Below are positions 1 through 10,007 of a DNA stretch of 43,947 nucleotides, one piece after another. The first letter of the stretch is position 1. Every line of letters starts with the position of its first letter. The notes under the pieces are model-generated. The model was not told where the DNA came from. It did no database searches and was given only the letters and a program-made list of their open reading frames with translations. Both the position numbers and the translations under genes were made by a program. This stretch comes from an uncultured Opitutia bacterium (lineage in GTDB: Bacteria > Verrucomicrobiota > Verrucomicrobiia > Opitutales > Opitutaceae), in contig CAIOTK010000289.1 of the NCBI GenBank assembly GCA_903861185.1, positions 1-43,947 on the forward strand, written 5' to 3'.

Positions 1-681
1 CTCGCGGGGCGGGAGCCGCGCGTCGTGGATGCGCTGCCAGAGGATACGGCGCCCGAGCCGGACAAACTGATCCGCCGCGCGTACAGCATCGCCTCGTCGA
101 GCTTGGAGCGGGACTACGTGGAGTTCTACCTCGCGCTGGTCGCGAAGGGCGGCCTCACGCCGCGGCTGTTTGCCCTACCTCACGGCGGGCGCGTGTTCCT
201 CGGGCCGAAGGCGAGCGGGCTCTTCACCCTCGACCGCGTGGCCCCGGGCAAGGCGGTGATCTTGGTCGCGACGGGCACCGGCCTCGCTCCCTACGTCTCG
301 ATGCTCCGCACGGCTCTCATCGCCGACCCGACCCGCCGATTTGTCGTGCTGCATGGGGCCCGGTGCAGCTGGGACTTGGGCTACCGCGCCGAGCTGGAGA
401 CCCTCGCGCGGATCCGGCCAAACTTCACCTACCTCCCCTCGATCACGCGCGCGGAGCAGGATCCGCATTTCCGCGGGCAGGTGGGGCGTATCCCGAAAAT
501 CCTCGAACAGGGCGTGGTCGAGCAGCGCGCGGGCGTGCGACTCGATCCCGCCGAGGCGGACGTTTTCCTGTGCGGTAACCCCGAGATGATTTCCTCGGTG
601 CGGGGCCTGCTTGAGGCTCGCGGGTTCACCCCGGACCACGGCAAGCAGTCCGGGACGATGCACGTCGAGGAATACTGGTGA
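1..681 (+). CDS. fpr: Ferredoxin--NADP+ reductase, C-terminal part (5' end outside window)
   Basis: Frame is open from base 1; translation has RRAYSIASS (FAD-binding), VATGTGLAPYVSMLR (NADP-binding) and the C-terminal HVEEYW typical of Fpr. Confidence 0.85.
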   Translation, partial: LAGREPRVVDALPEDTAPEPDKLIRRAYSIASSSLERDYVEFYLALVAKGGLTPRLFALPHGGRVFLGPKASGLFTLDRVAPGKAVILVATGTGLAPYVSMLRTALIADPTRRFVVLHGARCSWDLGYRAELETLARIRPNFTYLPSITRAEQDPHFRGQVGRIPKILEQGVVEQRAGVRLDPAEADVFLCGNPEMISSVRGLLEARGFTPDHGKQSGTMHVEEYW

Positions 682-703
682 GGCGCCAGCCGCGGCGCGC
701 GGT

Positions 704-2935
704 TCAGGGTACCTCGTAGACCTCGACCAGCGCGGTGCCGGCACCGGGGCCCGTGACTTGCGCGGTGTAGCTGCCCGGCGGGAGGGTGAGCAGGAGCATC
801 GCGTCCGTGCTGTCCGCGGCGAGGGGGCGGAAGGCGCCCACCGCTTCGCCCGCGGCCGCGAGCTGCGGGTCACCGCCCCAGTTGTCGTTGCCGGCGATGC
901 GGCGCGAGGCGCCGTCGAAGAGGGCGAGCCGCGGGTCGCCGAGCACTTGGGAAGCTGGGAGCCCGAAGGGAGTGAGCGAAGGGCCCATCGCCCGCACCAG
1001 TACGGTCCGGGCCGTGCCACCGCCGAGGACGAAGCCCGCGGTGAGGACCGTGCCCGCGGGAATCGGCTGCAGAACGGAGACGTTGACCAGCCGCGGAGTG
1101 GCGGGCGCGAAGGCGGGGCCGGATGTTGCGTCGAACAATTCCGCGAGGACGGCGCCTGAGGGGGAGCCGTTCGCCGCCACCACGATGCTGTAGGGACGGG
1201 CGGCGAGGGCCGGGCGGTGCAGGGCGGCGTCGCGCGAGCCGGCGCTGAGGGCGAAGGCGCCGGTGGCGTCAAAGATAGCCGCGAGGCCGGCTTCCGCGCC
1301 CCAGTCATCGTTCGTGCCCACGGTGGCGGCGCCGATGAGCTCGAGCTTGGGGTCGGCTAGGACCTCGTCGAGGCCGAACGCGGCAAGACCCGGCCCGATG
1401 GCGCGGACGAGGAGCGGCTTCGTACCGGTGGTGCCGGCCCCGCCGAGGACGGTGCCGACCGTGAAGGACGGCACGGCGGCCGAAAGCCGCGTGAGGATGG
1501 AGAGGTTGGCGAGGCGGCCGGGGGCGGCGCCCGCGGCGAGGGTGAGGTTGGCGCCGGCCGAGGTCGCGGTGCCGCCGGTGTTGGTGGCAACGCAGGTGTA
1601 GGTGCCGCCGTCGGCGCTTCCGGCGTTGCGCAGCACGAGGGTGCCGCGGGTCGCGCCCGCCAGCGCGGTGCCGTTGCGGCGCCACTGGTAGAGCGGGGCG
1701 GGGCTCCCCTCGGCCTCCGCGCGGAAGACGACCGTGCTCCCGGTGGAAATGGACTGGGCCTGCGGTTGCAGGGTGAAGGTGGGGGCGGTCACGGCGGGTG
1801 CCACGGTCAGTGGTGCGTCGGCGCTGGCCACCGCGCCCCCGCTGTTACTCACCTCGACCGAGTAGATGCCGGCGTCGCCGGGTTGGACGTCGGTTAGGGT
1901 GAGGGTGTCGCTCGTGGTGGCGATCCCGAGGGCGACGCCGTTGCGCCGCCAGAGGTGGTAACGCGGGGTCGATCCGGTCGCGCTGACCGTGAAGGCCACG
2001 GTCTGGCCCGTGCGGGCGGCGACGGACTGTGGCTGGCGCACGATCGCGGGAGGGACGGCGCGGGTGGTCACGTTGAGCGTCATCGAGCTCGTGACCGAAC
2101 CGCGGGCGTTGGTCACGGTCACGCTCCAGATGCCGCTGCTGACGGTGGCGACGTTACTGAGGGTCCACGCGGCGGTGGAGACGCCTTGAACGGCGCCGTT
2201 GCGCCGCCACTGATAGGTAAACGGGGCGGTGCCGGAGACGCCGACCACAAAGTCCACCGCGTCGCCCTCGACGGGATTCTGGTCGACGAGGGGCAGGGTC
2301 AGGCGGGGGGCCACGGCGCCGTCGGCGGAGGCATAGAGAAACGCGGCGCCGGCGCGGTCGTCCTCGGTGAGGGCGTCCGTATCGCCGGAGCGGCTGTTCA
2401 TAATGGCGGCGACGAACTGCCCGGCCTCGTCGGGGTGGCCGAGGCCGAGGGCGTGGCCGAACTCGTGGAGCGCGACGCGGATGAATTCCGCGTTGAGGCT
2501 CCCCGCGGGGTGGCGGAGCGGTCCGCGGTAAGCGTCCCAGGCGTACTTCGTGTTGAAGATCACGTCGCCCTCGGTGCGGCGGGTGCCGACGCGCCAGATG
2601 GTCGTGACCGCGAGGGTGGAGTCGCCGAAGGGGCGCCCGAAGATATCGCTGCGGAAGAGGACGTTATTCACCCCGTTGCCGTCCCCGGTGGGCAAAGTGG
2701 AATCGGGGACCCAGGTGAAGCGGCTGCGCACGAGGGAGCGGTTCCAGTCGGCGAGCAGGTCCGCGGCGAGGGCATTCCAACCGCGGGGATCGCCGGCGGG
2801 GGCGCCGGAGCCGAGTTGGAGGTGCATCTGGATGTTACCTTCGGGCCAGACGGGGCTGCCGCCGACGGGGGTGAAGGCCAAGGCGGGCAGCGCCGCGGTG
2901 AGGGCGGCGAGGAGCAGGGCAAGGCGTAGCCTCAT
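704..2935 (-). CDS. Secreted matrixin-type zinc metalloprotease with Ig-like domains and two C-terminal repeat modules
   Basis: Signal peptide MRLRLALLLAALTAALPALA; HEFGHALGLGH zincin motif followed by a Met-turn-like IMNSRSGD; three Ig-like domains (YQWRRNG / YHLWRRNG, GxYxVxVxN); repeated 'VRAIGPGLAAFG ... NDDWG' / 'VRAMGPSLTPFG ... NDNWG' modules at the C-terminus. Confidence 0.85.
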   Translation of the reverse strand: MRLRLALLLAALTAALPALAFTPVGGSPVWPEGNIQMHLQLGSGAPAGDPRGWNALAADLLADWNRSLVRSRFTWVPDSTLPTGDGNGVNNVLFRSDIFGRPFGDSTLAVTTIWRVGTRRTEGDVIFNTKYAWDAYRGPLRHPAGSLNAEFIRVALHEFGHALGLGHPDEAGQFVAAIMNSRSGDTDALTEDDRAGAAFLYASADGAVAPRLTLPLVDQNPVEGDAVDFVVGVSGTAPFTYQWRRNGAVQGVSTAAWTLSNVATVSSGIWSVTVTNARGSVTSSMTLNVTTRAVPPAIVRQPQSVAARTGQTVAFTVSATGSTPRYHLWRRNGVALGIATTSDTLTLTDVQPGDAGIYSVEVSNSGGAVASADAPLTVAPAVTAPTFTLQPQAQSISTGSTVVFRAEAEGSPAPLYQWRRNGTALAGATRGTLVLRNAGSADGGTYTCVATNTGGTATSAGANLTLAAGAAPGRLANLSILTRLSAAVPSFTVGTVLGGAGTTGTKPLLVRAIGPGLAAFGLDEVLADPKLELIGAATVGTNDDWGAEAGLAAIFDATGAFALSAGSRDAALHRPALAARPYSIVVAANGSPSGAVLAELFDATSGPAFAPATPRLVNVSVLQPIPAGTVLTAGFVLGGGTARTVLVRAMGPSLTPFGLPASQVLGDPRLALFDGASRRIAGNDNWGGDPQLAAAGEAVGAFRPLAADSTDAMLLLTLPPGSYTAQVTGPGAGTALVEVYEVP

Positions 2936-2937
2936 CG

Positions 2938-3552
2938 TCAGGGGGTGTGGATGCGCTGAGCGGCGCGGCGAACGTGGCCCGCGAACTCGGCGGGGGAAAG
3001 GGGCCGGCCGCCGGCGAGGCGGGCTGCCACCGGCACGGTGGAGGGGGCGAGCAGCGGTAGCGCGACGTCGTCGACCCGGTGGAGCGGCGAACCGTTATCG
3101 CGCGCTACGAACTCCGCGCCCTGGGCGTCGCGGAGGATTCGGTAGCGGCCGTGGCCCATCGCGACCAGCGGGCAGATCGCAGGTTCTCCGGCGGTGACGA
3201 ATACGATGTCCTGACTCCCTGGTTCGAAGCGGGGCATACCGCTCACTTCCAACGAAAGCTCGCCGACGGCGCCGCCGAGGAACTCAAGGGTCAGCAGCGG
3301 CGGTGGTGCGCCCTTGATCGCTTCGAGCACGCGGAACGTCACTTTGGTGAAGATCGCGCGGTCGGCGCCGCGCGTGACGAGCGCGGCTTCTCGGCCTACG
3401 ACCTCGCCGCGGAAGACGAGGCCGGCGCGGTCGACCAGACCCGCGAAGTCCGGTGGCACCACGGTCGTGGCGCTAGCCGGGCCGACGAGGGACCAGAGGA
3501 GCAGGAGCGCGGCGAGCCACGCGGGGCGCAACCGGGGCAGGAAGGCGTTCAT
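2938..3552 (-). CDS. Small secreted protein of unknown function, directly upstream of the matrixin gene
   Basis: Start MNAFLPRLRPAWLAALLLLWSLVGPASA (signal peptide); ends 2 bp before the matrixin start codon; contains FRGEVVGREA...VTFRVLEAIKG...LEFLGGAVG...VSGMPRFEPGSQDIVFV. Confidence 0.75.
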   Translation of the reverse strand: MNAFLPRLRPAWLAALLLLWSLVGPASATTVVPPDFAGLVDRAGLVFRGEVVGREAALVTRGADRAIFTKVTFRVLEAIKGAPPPLLTLEFLGGAVGELSLEVSGMPRFEPGSQDIVFVTAGEPAICPLVAMGHGRYRILRDAQGAEFVARDNGSPLHRVDDVALPLLAPSTVPVAARLAGGRPLSPAEFAGHVRRAAQRIHTP

Positions 3553-3661
3553 GGAATGAGGGGGGATTAGGCTGGAGTGATCCCGGCCGCAATCCCGACG
3601 GCGATTTTCCCGCCGCGCAGGGATTGCCTTGGGGGGATCAACCCCTTTGCTCCACCCCTCT

Positions 3662-4399
3662 ATGAACGCGCTCGGCATCGATATCGGTGGGTCAGCCATC
3701 AAGGGCGCCCCGGTGGACACCCGTAACGGCAAGCTCCTCGCGGAGCGGCATCGCATCGAAGTGGATGCGGGGACTTCCCCGGCGGCGATGGCCAAGGCGG
3801 TCGGCGCGCTGACGGCGCACTTCAACTGGAAGGGCCCGGTCGGGGTTGGTTTTCCGGGTGTCATCCAAGGGGGCACGATCTGGACGTCGGCCAACCTGCA
3901 TCCCGGCTTCATTGGTTGCGACGGGGCCCGCCTCTTCGGCAAGGCGACCGGTTGCCCGGTGGCGATGATCAATGACGCAGCGGCGGCGGCGGTCGCCGAG
4001 ATGCGCTTCGGGGCGGGCAAGGGGTTTATGGGCAAGGCCTTGCTCATTACTCTGGGGACCGGGATCGGCACCTGCTTGGCCTATCAAGGCGTGGTGGTTC
4101 CCCTGGAGTTGGGGCACTTCCCGTGGAAACGGGGTAAGGATGCCGAGAAGTACTGCTCGGCCGCGGTGCGCGACCGCAAGGAACTCTCGTGGGACGAGTG
4201 GGGCGGGCGCCTGAGCGATTTTCTGGTGGAGTTGGAGCGGCTGCTCTGGCCTGAAATGATCGTGGTTGGGGGCGGCGTGAGCGCCAAACACGAGAAGTTC
4301 TTCCCGCACCTTAAGGTCCGGGCCGCGCTCAAACCTGCCCGCTTCTTGAATCAGGCGGGGATCGCCGGCGCCGCGATGTGGGCCACCGAGGCCCGCTGA
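3662..4399 (+). CDS. ppgK: Polyphosphate glucokinase (ROK family)
   Basis: LGIDIGGSAIKGAPVDTRNGKLL N-terminal phosphate-binding motif, VGVGFPGVIQGG, LLITLGTGIGTCLAYQG, LELGHFPWKRGKDAEKYCS: typical polyphosphate glucokinase layout. Confidence 0.88.
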   Translation: MNALGIDIGGSAIKGAPVDTRNGKLLAERHRIEVDAGTSPAAMAKAVGALTAHFNWKGPVGVGFPGVIQGGTIWTSANLHPGFIGCDGARLFGKATGCPVAMINDAAAAAVAEMRFGAGKGFMGKALLITLGTGIGTCLAYQGVVVPLELGHFPWKRGKDAEKYCSAAVRDRKELSWDEWGGRLSDFLVELERLLWPEMIVVGGGVSAKHEKFFPHLKVRAALKPARFLNQAGIAGAAMWATEAR

Positions 4400-4537
4400 G
4401 CCGCGCGCAGGGTTGCAACTTTTCCCCGGTTGGAGGGTTCGAGAGGTGCTCGCACCCATCCCGCTGCTTGCCTCCGGACCTTTGCCGGCGTTGGTTGGCA
4501 GGTTCCCGACCGACGTTTCCTGACTCTTTAAGCCATT

Positions 4538-5890
4538 ATGACTTCCTCTTCTCCTTCCGGCCCCCGGCGTTCCCGGAGCGTTTGGATTCTCGTCGCCGTT
4601 GCGATCCTCCTCGCGGGCGGAGGCGGCTACGCGTATCTCCAGCGCGCCCAAAGCGGAGGGCCGGTCATCACAGTGACCACGGAGAAGGCGGAGGTGCGCA
4701 CGCTGACTCAGGTCGTGACCGCTTCGGGCAAGATTCAGCCTGAGGTCGAGGTCAAGATTTCGACCGAGGCCGCCGGCGAGATTGTGGATCTCCCATTCAA
4801 GGAAGGCGCGCGGGTGAAGCGCGGCGAATTGCTGGTCCGGATCAAACCGGATGTTTATCAGGCGCAGGTCGACCAGCAGGAAGCCAACTTGGTCGCCTCC
4901 CAAGCCAGCGCGGTTCTAGCCCAGGCCCAGTTGCGCAAGGCGGAAGATGATTTCCGGCGCGCGGAGGGTCTCTTCAATCAGAAGCTGGTCGCGGAGGCGG
5001 ACTTCCTCGCCGCGCGCACCACGCGGGACGTAGCCCGTGCGACCCACGACAATGCCGTCGCCCAGATCCGCCGCACCGAAGGCTCGCTTAGCCAAGCCCG
5101 CGATCAGCTGGCAAAGACTATCATCTATGCGCCGATGGACGGCACGATCAGCGCCCAGTCGAGCGAGGTCGGCGAACGCGTAGTCGGCACCGGGTCCTTC
5201 GCCGGCACCGAGATTATGCGGGTGGCCGATCTCTCCAATATGGAGCTCAGGGTCCGAGTGAATGAGAACGACATCGTGAACGTAAAGCTGGGCGACCGCG
5301 CGGTGATCGCCATCGACGCCTACCCGGGGCGTAAGTTTACCGGTACGATCTCAGAGATCGGATCCTCCGCGCAGGGCGGATCCGCCGCCTCGCAGCTCGC
5401 GGCCCTGTCGGACGACGTCACCAACTTTCTGGTCCGGATCCGTGTCGCCGATCCTGGCGTCCAACTCCGCCCGGGGATGAGCGCGACCGCGGACATCGAG
5501 ACGCGGACGGTGGAAAACGTGGTTTCGGTGCCGATCCAAAGCGTGACCGTCCGCGCGAGCGGTGGGCAGACGACGGAGGAGATGCGGAAGGAGGCCGCTA
5601 AGGCGGCCGAAAATAAGTCCGGCGGCGGGGCGATGGACGCCGCTGCCGAGAAGCGCGAGGCGCGCCGTCAGCGCGAGGTCCTGCTCAAGGTGGCGTTTGT
5701 CCGCCAAGGGGACACGGTGAAAATGGTTCCGGTGGAGGTGGGCCTCGCCGACAACACTCACTTGGAAATCAAGTCCGGCGTCCGGGCCGGGGATGAGGTC
5801 GTGGCGGGGACCTACGCGGCGATCAGCCGCCAGCTCAAGGACGGTTCCCGGGTGACCCTCGCCAAGCCGAAGACGGAGGAGCGGAAGTAA
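4538..5890 (+). CDS. Efflux transporter periplasmic adaptor subunit (HlyD/MacA-like)
   Basis: N-terminal TM anchor; biotinyl-lipoyl-like segments ([31 protein letters not shown] ... [20 protein letters not shown]); directly upstream of MacB-like ABC genes. Confidence 0.88.
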   Translation: MTSSSPSGPRRSRSVWILVAVAILLAGGGGYAYLQRAQSGGPVITVTTEKAEVRTLTQVVTASGKIQPEVEVKISTEAAGEIVDLPFKEGARVKRGELLVRIKPDVYQAQVDQQEANLVASQASAVLAQAQLRKAEDDFRRAEGLFNQKLVAEADFLAARTTRDVARATHDNAVAQIRRTEGSLSQARDQLAKTIIYAPMDGTISAQSSEVGERVVGTGSFAGTEIMRVADLSNMELRVRVNENDIVNVKLGDRAVIAIDAYPGRKFTGTISEIGSSAQGGSAASQLAALSDDVTNFLVRIRVADPGVQLRPGMSATADIETRTVENVVSVPIQSVTVRASGGQTTEEMRKEAAKAAENKSGGGAMDAAAEKREARRQREVLLKVAFVRQGDTVKMVPVEVGLADNTHLEIKSGVRAGDEVVAGTYAAISRQLKDGSRVTLAKPKTEERK

Positions 5891-5906
5891 TCCCGCGCGG
5901 ACCCTG

Positions 5907-6647
5907 ATGAGCGTTCCACCAGTCCTCCACGCCCCCGCGCGCCGGGCCGCCCGTGCGGCGGGCGATTTGGTCATCCGGATCGAGGGCGTGACCAAGCTCT
6001 ACCGGATGGGCGCGGAGACGATTCACGCCCTCCGCGGCGTGAACCTCGAAATCCGCCGTAACGAGTACCTTGCGATTATGGGGCCCTCCGGCTCCGGTAA
6101 GTCCACCTTGATGAATATGCTGGGGTGCCTCGATACCCCGAGCGCCGGACGCTACGACTTCAACGGCAAGGACGTCGCGCGGATGGTGGACGACGAGCTG
6201 GCGGAGATCCGCAACCGCGAGATCGGCTTCGTCTTCCAGACCTTCAACCTGCTGCCACGCTCGGACGCCCTCCACAACGTGGAGCTCCCGCTGATTTACG
6301 CTGGGCTGAGTCCTGCCGTGCGCCGCGAGCGCGCCCTCGTTGCCCTCCGCAACGTCGGCCTCGGCGACCGGATCCACCACAAACCGAACGAGATGTCCGG
6401 TGGCCAACGCCAGCGTGTCGCCATCGCGCGGGCCCTCGTCAACCACCCCTCCATCTTGCTGGCCGACGAGCCCACCGGAAACCTCGATTCGCGGACCGGC
6501 GAGGAGATTATGGCGCTCTTTGAGGACCTCTACGAGCAGGGGCACACCATCATCGTGGTGACGCACGAGGAGGACATCGCGCGCCACGCCCGCCGCGTGG
6601 TCCGCCTGCGCGACGGCCTGATTGAGAGTGACGGGCCCGTCCCCTGA
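5907..6647 (+). CDS. ABC transporter ATP-binding protein (MacB/LolD-like)
   Basis: Walker [11 protein letters not shown]-loop, signature [15 protein letters not shown], Walker [13 protein letters not shown]. Confidence 0.93.
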   Translation: MSVPPVLHAPARRAARAAGDLVIRIEGVTKLYRMGAETIHALRGVNLEIRRNEYLAIMGPSGSGKSTLMNMLGCLDTPSAGRYDFNGKDVARMVDDELAEIRNREIGFVFQTFNLLPRSDALHNVELPLIYAGLSPAVRRERALVALRNVGLGDRIHHKPNEMSGGQRQRVAIARALVNHPSILLADEPTGNLDSRTGEEIMALFEDLYEQGHTIIVVTHEEDIARHARRVVRLRDGLIESDGPVP

Positions 6648-6650
6648 CCG

Positions 6651-7901
6651 ATGGCTCGCCTTCTTCAGGAGCTTGTCGAGTCGTTCCGGATCGCCTTCGG
6701 GCAGATTCGGGCCAACGCCCTGCGTTCCGTCCTCACGGCGCTCGGGGTGATCATCGGCATCGTCGCGGTCACCCTGATGGGTACCGCGATCAACGGGATC
6801 GATATCGGCTTCAACCGCAGCCTCGCGATGCTGGGCGAGGATGTGCTTTATGTGCAGCGTTGGCCGTGGCGGCGCGTGGATGACTGGTGGAACTACGTCA
6901 ACCGGCCCCCGCTCGAGGTCGAGACGGCGGAGCGGCTGAACCGCGTGATCGAGGCGACGCCCGAGTCGCTGCTGGAGGTCGCGGTGCCCGTGGCAACCCG
7001 GGGGACTTCAGTGCGGGCGGGCGAGCTGCGGCTTGGGGGCGTGATGCTTTTCGGCACCACTGGGGACTACGCGCGGATCGTGACCACCGACGTGGCCGAG
7101 GGGCGGATGTTCAACGACGTCGAGGCGAGCGTCGGCCGCCCGGTTTGCGTGCTCGGTTCGACCGTCGCGGAGAACCTGTTCCCTGGAAGGTCCGCGCTCG
7201 ACCAGCAGGTCCAGATCCGCGGCGAGCGTTACACCGTCATCGGCATTCTCGCGAAGCAGGGTGAGTTTCTGGGCCTGTTCAGCTTCGACAACCAGATTGT
7301 CGCGCCGCTGAACGCGGTCCGCCGGCAGGCGGGGGGGCGGGCCAACCTAGAGCTGCGGGTGAAGGTCAGGGACAAGACCCGACTGGCCGCGGCGGAAGAG
7401 GAGCTGAGCGGGGCGATGCGCCGTGTCCGGGGCCAGTTACCCGGGGAAAGGGATAATTTCTCGATCAACCAGCAGCAGGCCTTCAAGGAGCAGCTGGATC
7501 CGATCAAGGCGGGTATCGCCCTTGCCGGGTTGTTCATCACCGGGCTGTCGCTCTTCGTCGGCGCGATCGGGATTATGAACATCACCTTCGTCAGCGTGAA
7601 GGAGCGGACCAAGGAGATCGGCACCCGCAAGGCGCTGGGTGCCCGCCGCCGCACGATTCTGCTGCAGTTCCTGATCGAGGCCGTCTCGATCTGCCTGATT
7701 GGTGGGCTGGTGGGCCTAGGAGTGACGCTCGCCGCCAGCCTCGCGCTTGGCGCCCTGCTCCCGGCGCTGCCCATCGCGTTTTCGCCCGGATTGATGGCGG
7801 TCAGCGTGCTGGTCTCCATCGTCACCGGCGTCGTCTCGGGCTTCGCCCCGGCGTGGGGGGCTTCCCGCCTCGATCCCGTCGTCGCCCTCCGCTACGAGTG
7901 A
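6651..7901 (+). CDS. ABC transporter permease (MacB/FtsX-like), first of two
   Basis: MacB periplasmic core plus FtsX domain; ALRSVLTALGVIIGIVAVTLM and GIMNITFVSVKERTKEIGTRKALGARRRTI. Confidence 0.9.
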   Translation: MARLLQELVESFRIAFGQIRANALRSVLTALGVIIGIVAVTLMGTAINGIDIGFNRSLAMLGEDVLYVQRWPWRRVDDWWNYVNRPPLEVETAERLNRVIEATPESLLEVAVPVATRGTSVRAGELRLGGVMLFGTTGDYARIVTTDVAEGRMFNDVEASVGRPVCVLGSTVAENLFPGRSALDQQVQIRGERYTVIGILAKQGEFLGLFSFDNQIVAPLNAVRRQAGGRANLELRVKVRDKTRLAAAEEELSGAMRRVRGQLPGERDNFSINQQQAFKEQLDPIKAGIALAGLFITGLSLFVGAIGIMNITFVSVKERTKEIGTRKALGARRRTILLQFLIEAVSICLIGGLVGLGVTLAASLALGALLPALPIAFSPGLMAVSVLVSIVTGVVSGFAPAWGASRLDPVVALRYE

Positions 7902-7903
7902 CC

Positions 7904-9145
7904 ATGGAATTTCGCGAGATCCTCCGCATGGCCTTCGGGTCGCTGGGCGTGAACAAGCTCCGCTCGTTCCTGACGATGTCCGGCATCTCCATCGGCGTAT
8001 TCTCGGTAATCGGCGTGATGACGGCCGTCTCCGCGCTGCGCGGCTCGATCGAGACGGGACTGAGCGTGCTCGGCTCGAACATCTTCCAGATCAGCCGCAA
8101 CCCGACCGGCTTTCAGACCTCGGGCGAGGCGCGCCGCCGGATCGAGCAGCGGCGCAACATCACCCTAGAGCAGGCCCAGCGCTACCAGCAACTGCTGCGC
8201 GACGTGACCGAGGTCGTGTGCCTCAAGGCCTTCTACCGCGACGGGCCGGTGCAGGCGAGCCACGGGAACCGCCAGACCGAGCCGGGGCTCACTTTCGGCG
8301 GTTCCAACGAACACTTCCTCGCGGCCAACCAGTACGCGATCGACCTCGGCCGGAATTTCACCGCGGAGGACATCGACCTCGCGCGGCCGTTCGTCATTTT
8401 GGGTCAGTCGGTCGTGCGCAAGCTCTTCCCCGCCGAGTCTCCGCTCGGCAAGCGGGTTAAGCTCGCCGGCCGCACCTACGAGGTCATTGGCACGTTCGCC
8501 GAAAAGGGCAGCAGTTTTGGGCAGACGCAGGACGAGATCGTGATCGTGCCGGTGACCCGGTTCTTGTCCGACTTCGGCGCGGCGCGCTTCTCGATTAACC
8601 TCGCCACGCAGGCGCCCTCCCAGGCCGTCTACAACGAGACGCTCGACCGCGCGATCACCGCGATGCGCATCGTGCGGAGCCTTCGCGCGGAGCAGGAGAA
8701 CGACTTCGAGATCTATTCGAACGATTCGCTGATCGCCGCCTTCGCGCAGATCGCGGATGTGGTGCGCGCCGGCGCTCTCGTGATCAGTGCGATCGCCCTG
8801 CTGGCCGCCAGCGTGGGCATTATGAATATTATGCTGGTGAGCGTTACCGAGCGGACCAAGGAGATCGGGATCCGCAAGTCGGTCGGGGCCCGGCGGCGCT
8901 CCATCCTCGGCCAGTTCCTGATCGAGGCGGTGCTCCTTTCGGTCACCGGCGGGGTGGTGGGGATCATCCTCGGGGTTCTAACGGGCAATGCCCTCGCGGT
9001 CTGGCTGCAGGCGGAGGTCGTGTTCCCCTGGGGCTGGGCTGCCCTCGGCCTGGTTACGTGCTCGTTTATCGGGGTGGCCGCGGGCCTCTATCCGGCGCTC
9101 AAGGCCGCCAACCTCGATCCGATCGAGTCGCTCCGGTACGAGTGA
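7904..9145 (+). CDS. ABC transporter permease (MacB/FtsX-like), second of two
   Basis: Start MEFREILRMAFGSLGVNKLRSFLTMSGISIGVFSVIGVM; GIMNIMLVSVTERTKEIGIRKSVGARRRSI. ATG at 7904 lies 2 bp after the upstream stop. Confidence 0.9.
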   Translation: MEFREILRMAFGSLGVNKLRSFLTMSGISIGVFSVIGVMTAVSALRGSIETGLSVLGSNIFQISRNPTGFQTSGEARRRIEQRRNITLEQAQRYQQLLRDVTEVVCLKAFYRDGPVQASHGNRQTEPGLTFGGSNEHFLAANQYAIDLGRNFTAEDIDLARPFVILGQSVVRKLFPAESPLGKRVKLAGRTYEVIGTFAEKGSSFGQTQDEIVIVPVTRFLSDFGAARFSINLATQAPSQAVYNETLDRAITAMRIVRSLRAEQENDFEIYSNDSLIAAFAQIADVVRAGALVISAIALLAASVGIMNIMLVSVTERTKEIGIRKSVGARRRSILGQFLIEAVLLSVTGGVVGIILGVLTGNALAVWLQAEVVFPWGWAALGLVTCSFIGVAAGLYPALKAANLDPIESLRYE

Positions 9146-9199
9146 GGCGGGCGCGCTAATTGGCTCGCGCGGGCTAGGGCGCCGCCGCACGGTGGCGGA

Positions 9200-9982
9200 A
9201 TGCTGAAGCTGCTGTTCATTGGCGATATCGTCGGCCGGCCGGGCCGGGACGTCGTCGCCGGTCGCCTGACGCGGCTCCGTTCCGAGCACGGCCTCGACTT
9301 CGTGGTGGCCAATGCCGAGAACGCCGCGGCCGGTGCCGGGATCACGGGGGCCATCGCTCGCTCGCTCCTCGAATGCGGCGTCGATGCGATCACGCTCGGC
9401 GACCACGCTTGGGACCAGCGTGGCTGGGAAAACGAGATCACTCAGTTGGACCGCGTCTGCCGTCCCGCCAACCTCCCGCGCGCCTGCCCCGGCATGGACC
9501 ACCTCATTATTGAGGCCCGCGGATTCCGCGTCGCTGTCTTCACGGTGCTCGGCCGGAGCTTTATGGGCCTGAAGGCGGACTGCCCCTTCCAGACCGCGGA
9601 CCGCCTGATCGGGCAGCTCCGCGCGCAGGCCGATGCGATCGTCGTCGAAATCCATGCCGAGGCCACCTCCGAGAAACAGGCGCTGGGCTGGCACCTCGAC
9701 GGCCGAGTCACGGCCGTGCTCGGCACGCACACCCACGTTGCCACCGCGGACGCGCGCGTCCTGCCGAAGGGCACGGCGTTCATCTGTGACGTCGGGATGA
9801 CGGGGCCCTACGCCAGCGTGCTGGGCCGCGAGATCCGCCCCGTGGTGGACCGTTTTCTCGACGGGATGCCGCGCCGGGCCGAGGTCGCCACAGAGGATGT
9901 CCGCCTCTCCGGTGCGCTGGTCGAGATTGATGCCTCCACGGCAAGCGCGCGCCGGATCGAGCTTCTGACCGTGCGAGCCTGA
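9200..9982 (+). CDS. YmdB-family metallophosphoesterase (TIGR00282-like)
   Basis: [88 protein letters not shown]. Confidence 0.9.
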   Translation: MLKLLFIGDIVGRPGRDVVAGRLTRLRSEHGLDFVVANAENAAAGAGITGAIARSLLECGVDAITLGDHAWDQRGWENEITQLDRVCRPANLPRACPGMDHLIIEARGFRVAVFTVLGRSFMGLKADCPFQTADRLIGQLRAQADAIVVEIHAEATSEKQALGWHLDGRVTAVLGTHTHVATADARVLPKGTAFICDVGMTGPYASVLGREIRPVVDRFLDGMPRRAEVATEDVRLSGALVEIDASTASARRIELLTVRA

Positions 9983-10007
9983 GCGCGCGGCAGCAGTGGC
10001 GCCCACC

